Shown: piece by piece, positions 21,036 through 21,487 of the stretch
How positions within the stretch are numbered: position 1 is the stretch's first letter
How the letters are laid out: every line of letters begins with the position of its first letter
From: Nostoc sp. CHAB 5715
GTDB taxonomy: Bacteria; Cyanobacteriota; Cyanobacteriia; Cyanobacteriales; Nostocaceae
NCBI RefSeq assembly: GCF_020829685.1
Contig: NZ_JAIVFR010000008.1
Span: forward strand, 1 to 21,487
Reading direction: 5' to 3'
Length of the DNA stretch: 21,487 bases
Made by a program: the position numbers and the translations under genes
The notes under the pieces: model-generated
What the model saw: only the letters and a program-made list of their open reading frames with translations
What the model was told of the DNA's origin: nothing
Database searches by the model: none

Positions 21036-21175
21036 AAACCTGCAAGATGGTCTGAAAAGCCCTGCTGTATATAAGTTTTAGCGTTTTTGAGGCGAAGGTA
21101 GGATTTTGCCTGAACATACTTGCAGTCTGAGGGTCAATATTTGCTTTTCGCCTACCCAAGAGTTTAATAAATACT
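21012..21175. repeat. 164-bp direct repeat, right copy
   Basis: This is the second copy of 16224-16387, in the same orientation, with starts 4788 bp apart. It covers the last codons of the 20851-21035 remnant and its downstream sequence, so the right copy is the more complete locus and the left copy is probably derived from such a source. Confidence 0.9.
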
Positions 21176-21322
21176 CTGTGGTAGGAGGGAGCATCCCAAT
21201 TTTGCAAAAAGAGGGGAAAAAGCCAAGATTATTCGCGAGGGTTCATCGCGAATAAAAGCCGACTGTACATCGCTACCGGAATTCGAGAGAATTAATAATG
21301 TTCAACAAGCAGATCAAGTCCA

Positions 21323-21487
21323 ATGACCCCGGAAGATAAAGAACTTTTAGATACCCACGTAAAAGCGATCGCGAAGATTCTGTATAAAAACACGCCTTCT
21401 GAAAAAATAGAAACCCAAGATGTAGCTAAACCCAAAGGTTGGGGTTATGGCGGTGGATGCAAGTTTTCAAACTACCACAGCTGCATT
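21323..21487 (+). CDS. N-terminus of an ISKra4-type transposase, apparently broken; runs off the window
   Basis: ATG 21323 opens a frame beginning MTPEDKELLDTHVKAIAKIL, YKNTPSEKIETQ. This resembles the first 30-odd residues of cyanobacterial ISKra4-family transposases (family pattern: M-x-P-E...IA-x-ILY-x-NT-P...TLEGIE). After Gln34 the expected LEGIE-type continuation is replaced by DVAKPKGWGYGGGCKFSNYH, rich in Gly and aromatic residues and unlike the family. The frame stays open to the edge. Either the transposase was truncated and fused to another sequence, or this is a different short protein. A 13-codon frame starts at 21298 just upstream. No terminal inverted repeat was identified. Confidence 0.4.
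   Translation, partial: MTPEDKELLDTHVKAIAKILYKNTPSEKIETQDVAKPKGWGYGGGCKFSNYHSCI

Noticed and set aside
20962..21207. Minus-strand frame over the 164-bp repeat (also present at 16180-16371)
   Set aside because: Although open in both copies, it has no RBS, differs at both ends, and overlaps the sense end of a coding remnant. The similarity reflects the DNA repeat.

Overview
The window looks like an accessory, repeat-rich piece of a filamentous (Nostoc-type, probably heterocystous) cyanobacterial chromosome. The evidence is the abundance of HIP1 octamers (GCGATCGC), heptanucleotide tandem repeats, palindromic interspersed repeats, and genes typical of that group (Uma2 nucleases, RelE-type toxin-antitoxin pairs, a red chlorophyll catabolite reductase-like protein, a YcaO remnant). 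No rRNA, tRNA or CRISPR array was recognised.

Layout. 1-1.45 kb: a toxin-antitoxin pair whose toxin carries an in-frame stop, an inverted short-repeat block, and a PD-(D/E)XK nuclease-like gene. 1.55-1.74 kb: a small non-autonomous transposable element with 17-bp inverted ends and a perfect 10-bp target duplication. 1.9-4.75 kb (all minus): hisS, a small conserved gene, a RelE/ParE toxin-antitoxin pair, a conserved 90-aa gene and the stub of a probable aspartic-protease partner. 4.9-5.06 kb: a 21-bp minisatellite. 5.27-9.96 kb: Uma2 nuclease, an aldehyde dehydrogenase with Gln in place of the catalytic-base Glu, an NmrA-type NAD(P)-binding protein and an RCCR-like protein, separated by interspersed repeats. 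10.5-12.6 kb: an AT-rich pair, a protein with a Coq4-like HDxxH...E motif and a membrane sensor histidine kinase.

The second half is the most unusual. A YcaO (TOMM cyclodehydratase) C-terminal remnant at 12.64-13.1 kb is followed by two recently duplicated small, probably beta-rich proteins of unknown function (13219-13638 and 14140-14571), each behind the same strong ribosome-binding site. A decayed pbpC pseudogene (15.0-16.2 kb) ends abruptly at a 164-bp direct repeat. That repeat recurs at 21.0 kb and so brackets about 4.8 kb that hold two large genes (17223-19079 and 19267-20850). The two proteins have unrelated, mostly alpha-helical N-terminal regions with internal hydrophobic segments, joined to an almost identical C-terminal domain of about 125 residues. 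Their architecture suggests, but does not prove, a two-component alpha-helical pore-forming toxin or similar membrane-acting pair. This is the best candidate in the window for an undescribed system. The right edge holds the start of an apparently broken ISKra4-type transposase gene.

The genes are mostly independent accessory modules. Only the toxin-antitoxin pairs, the duplicated small-protein pair and the shared-domain pair show organisation that implies joint function.
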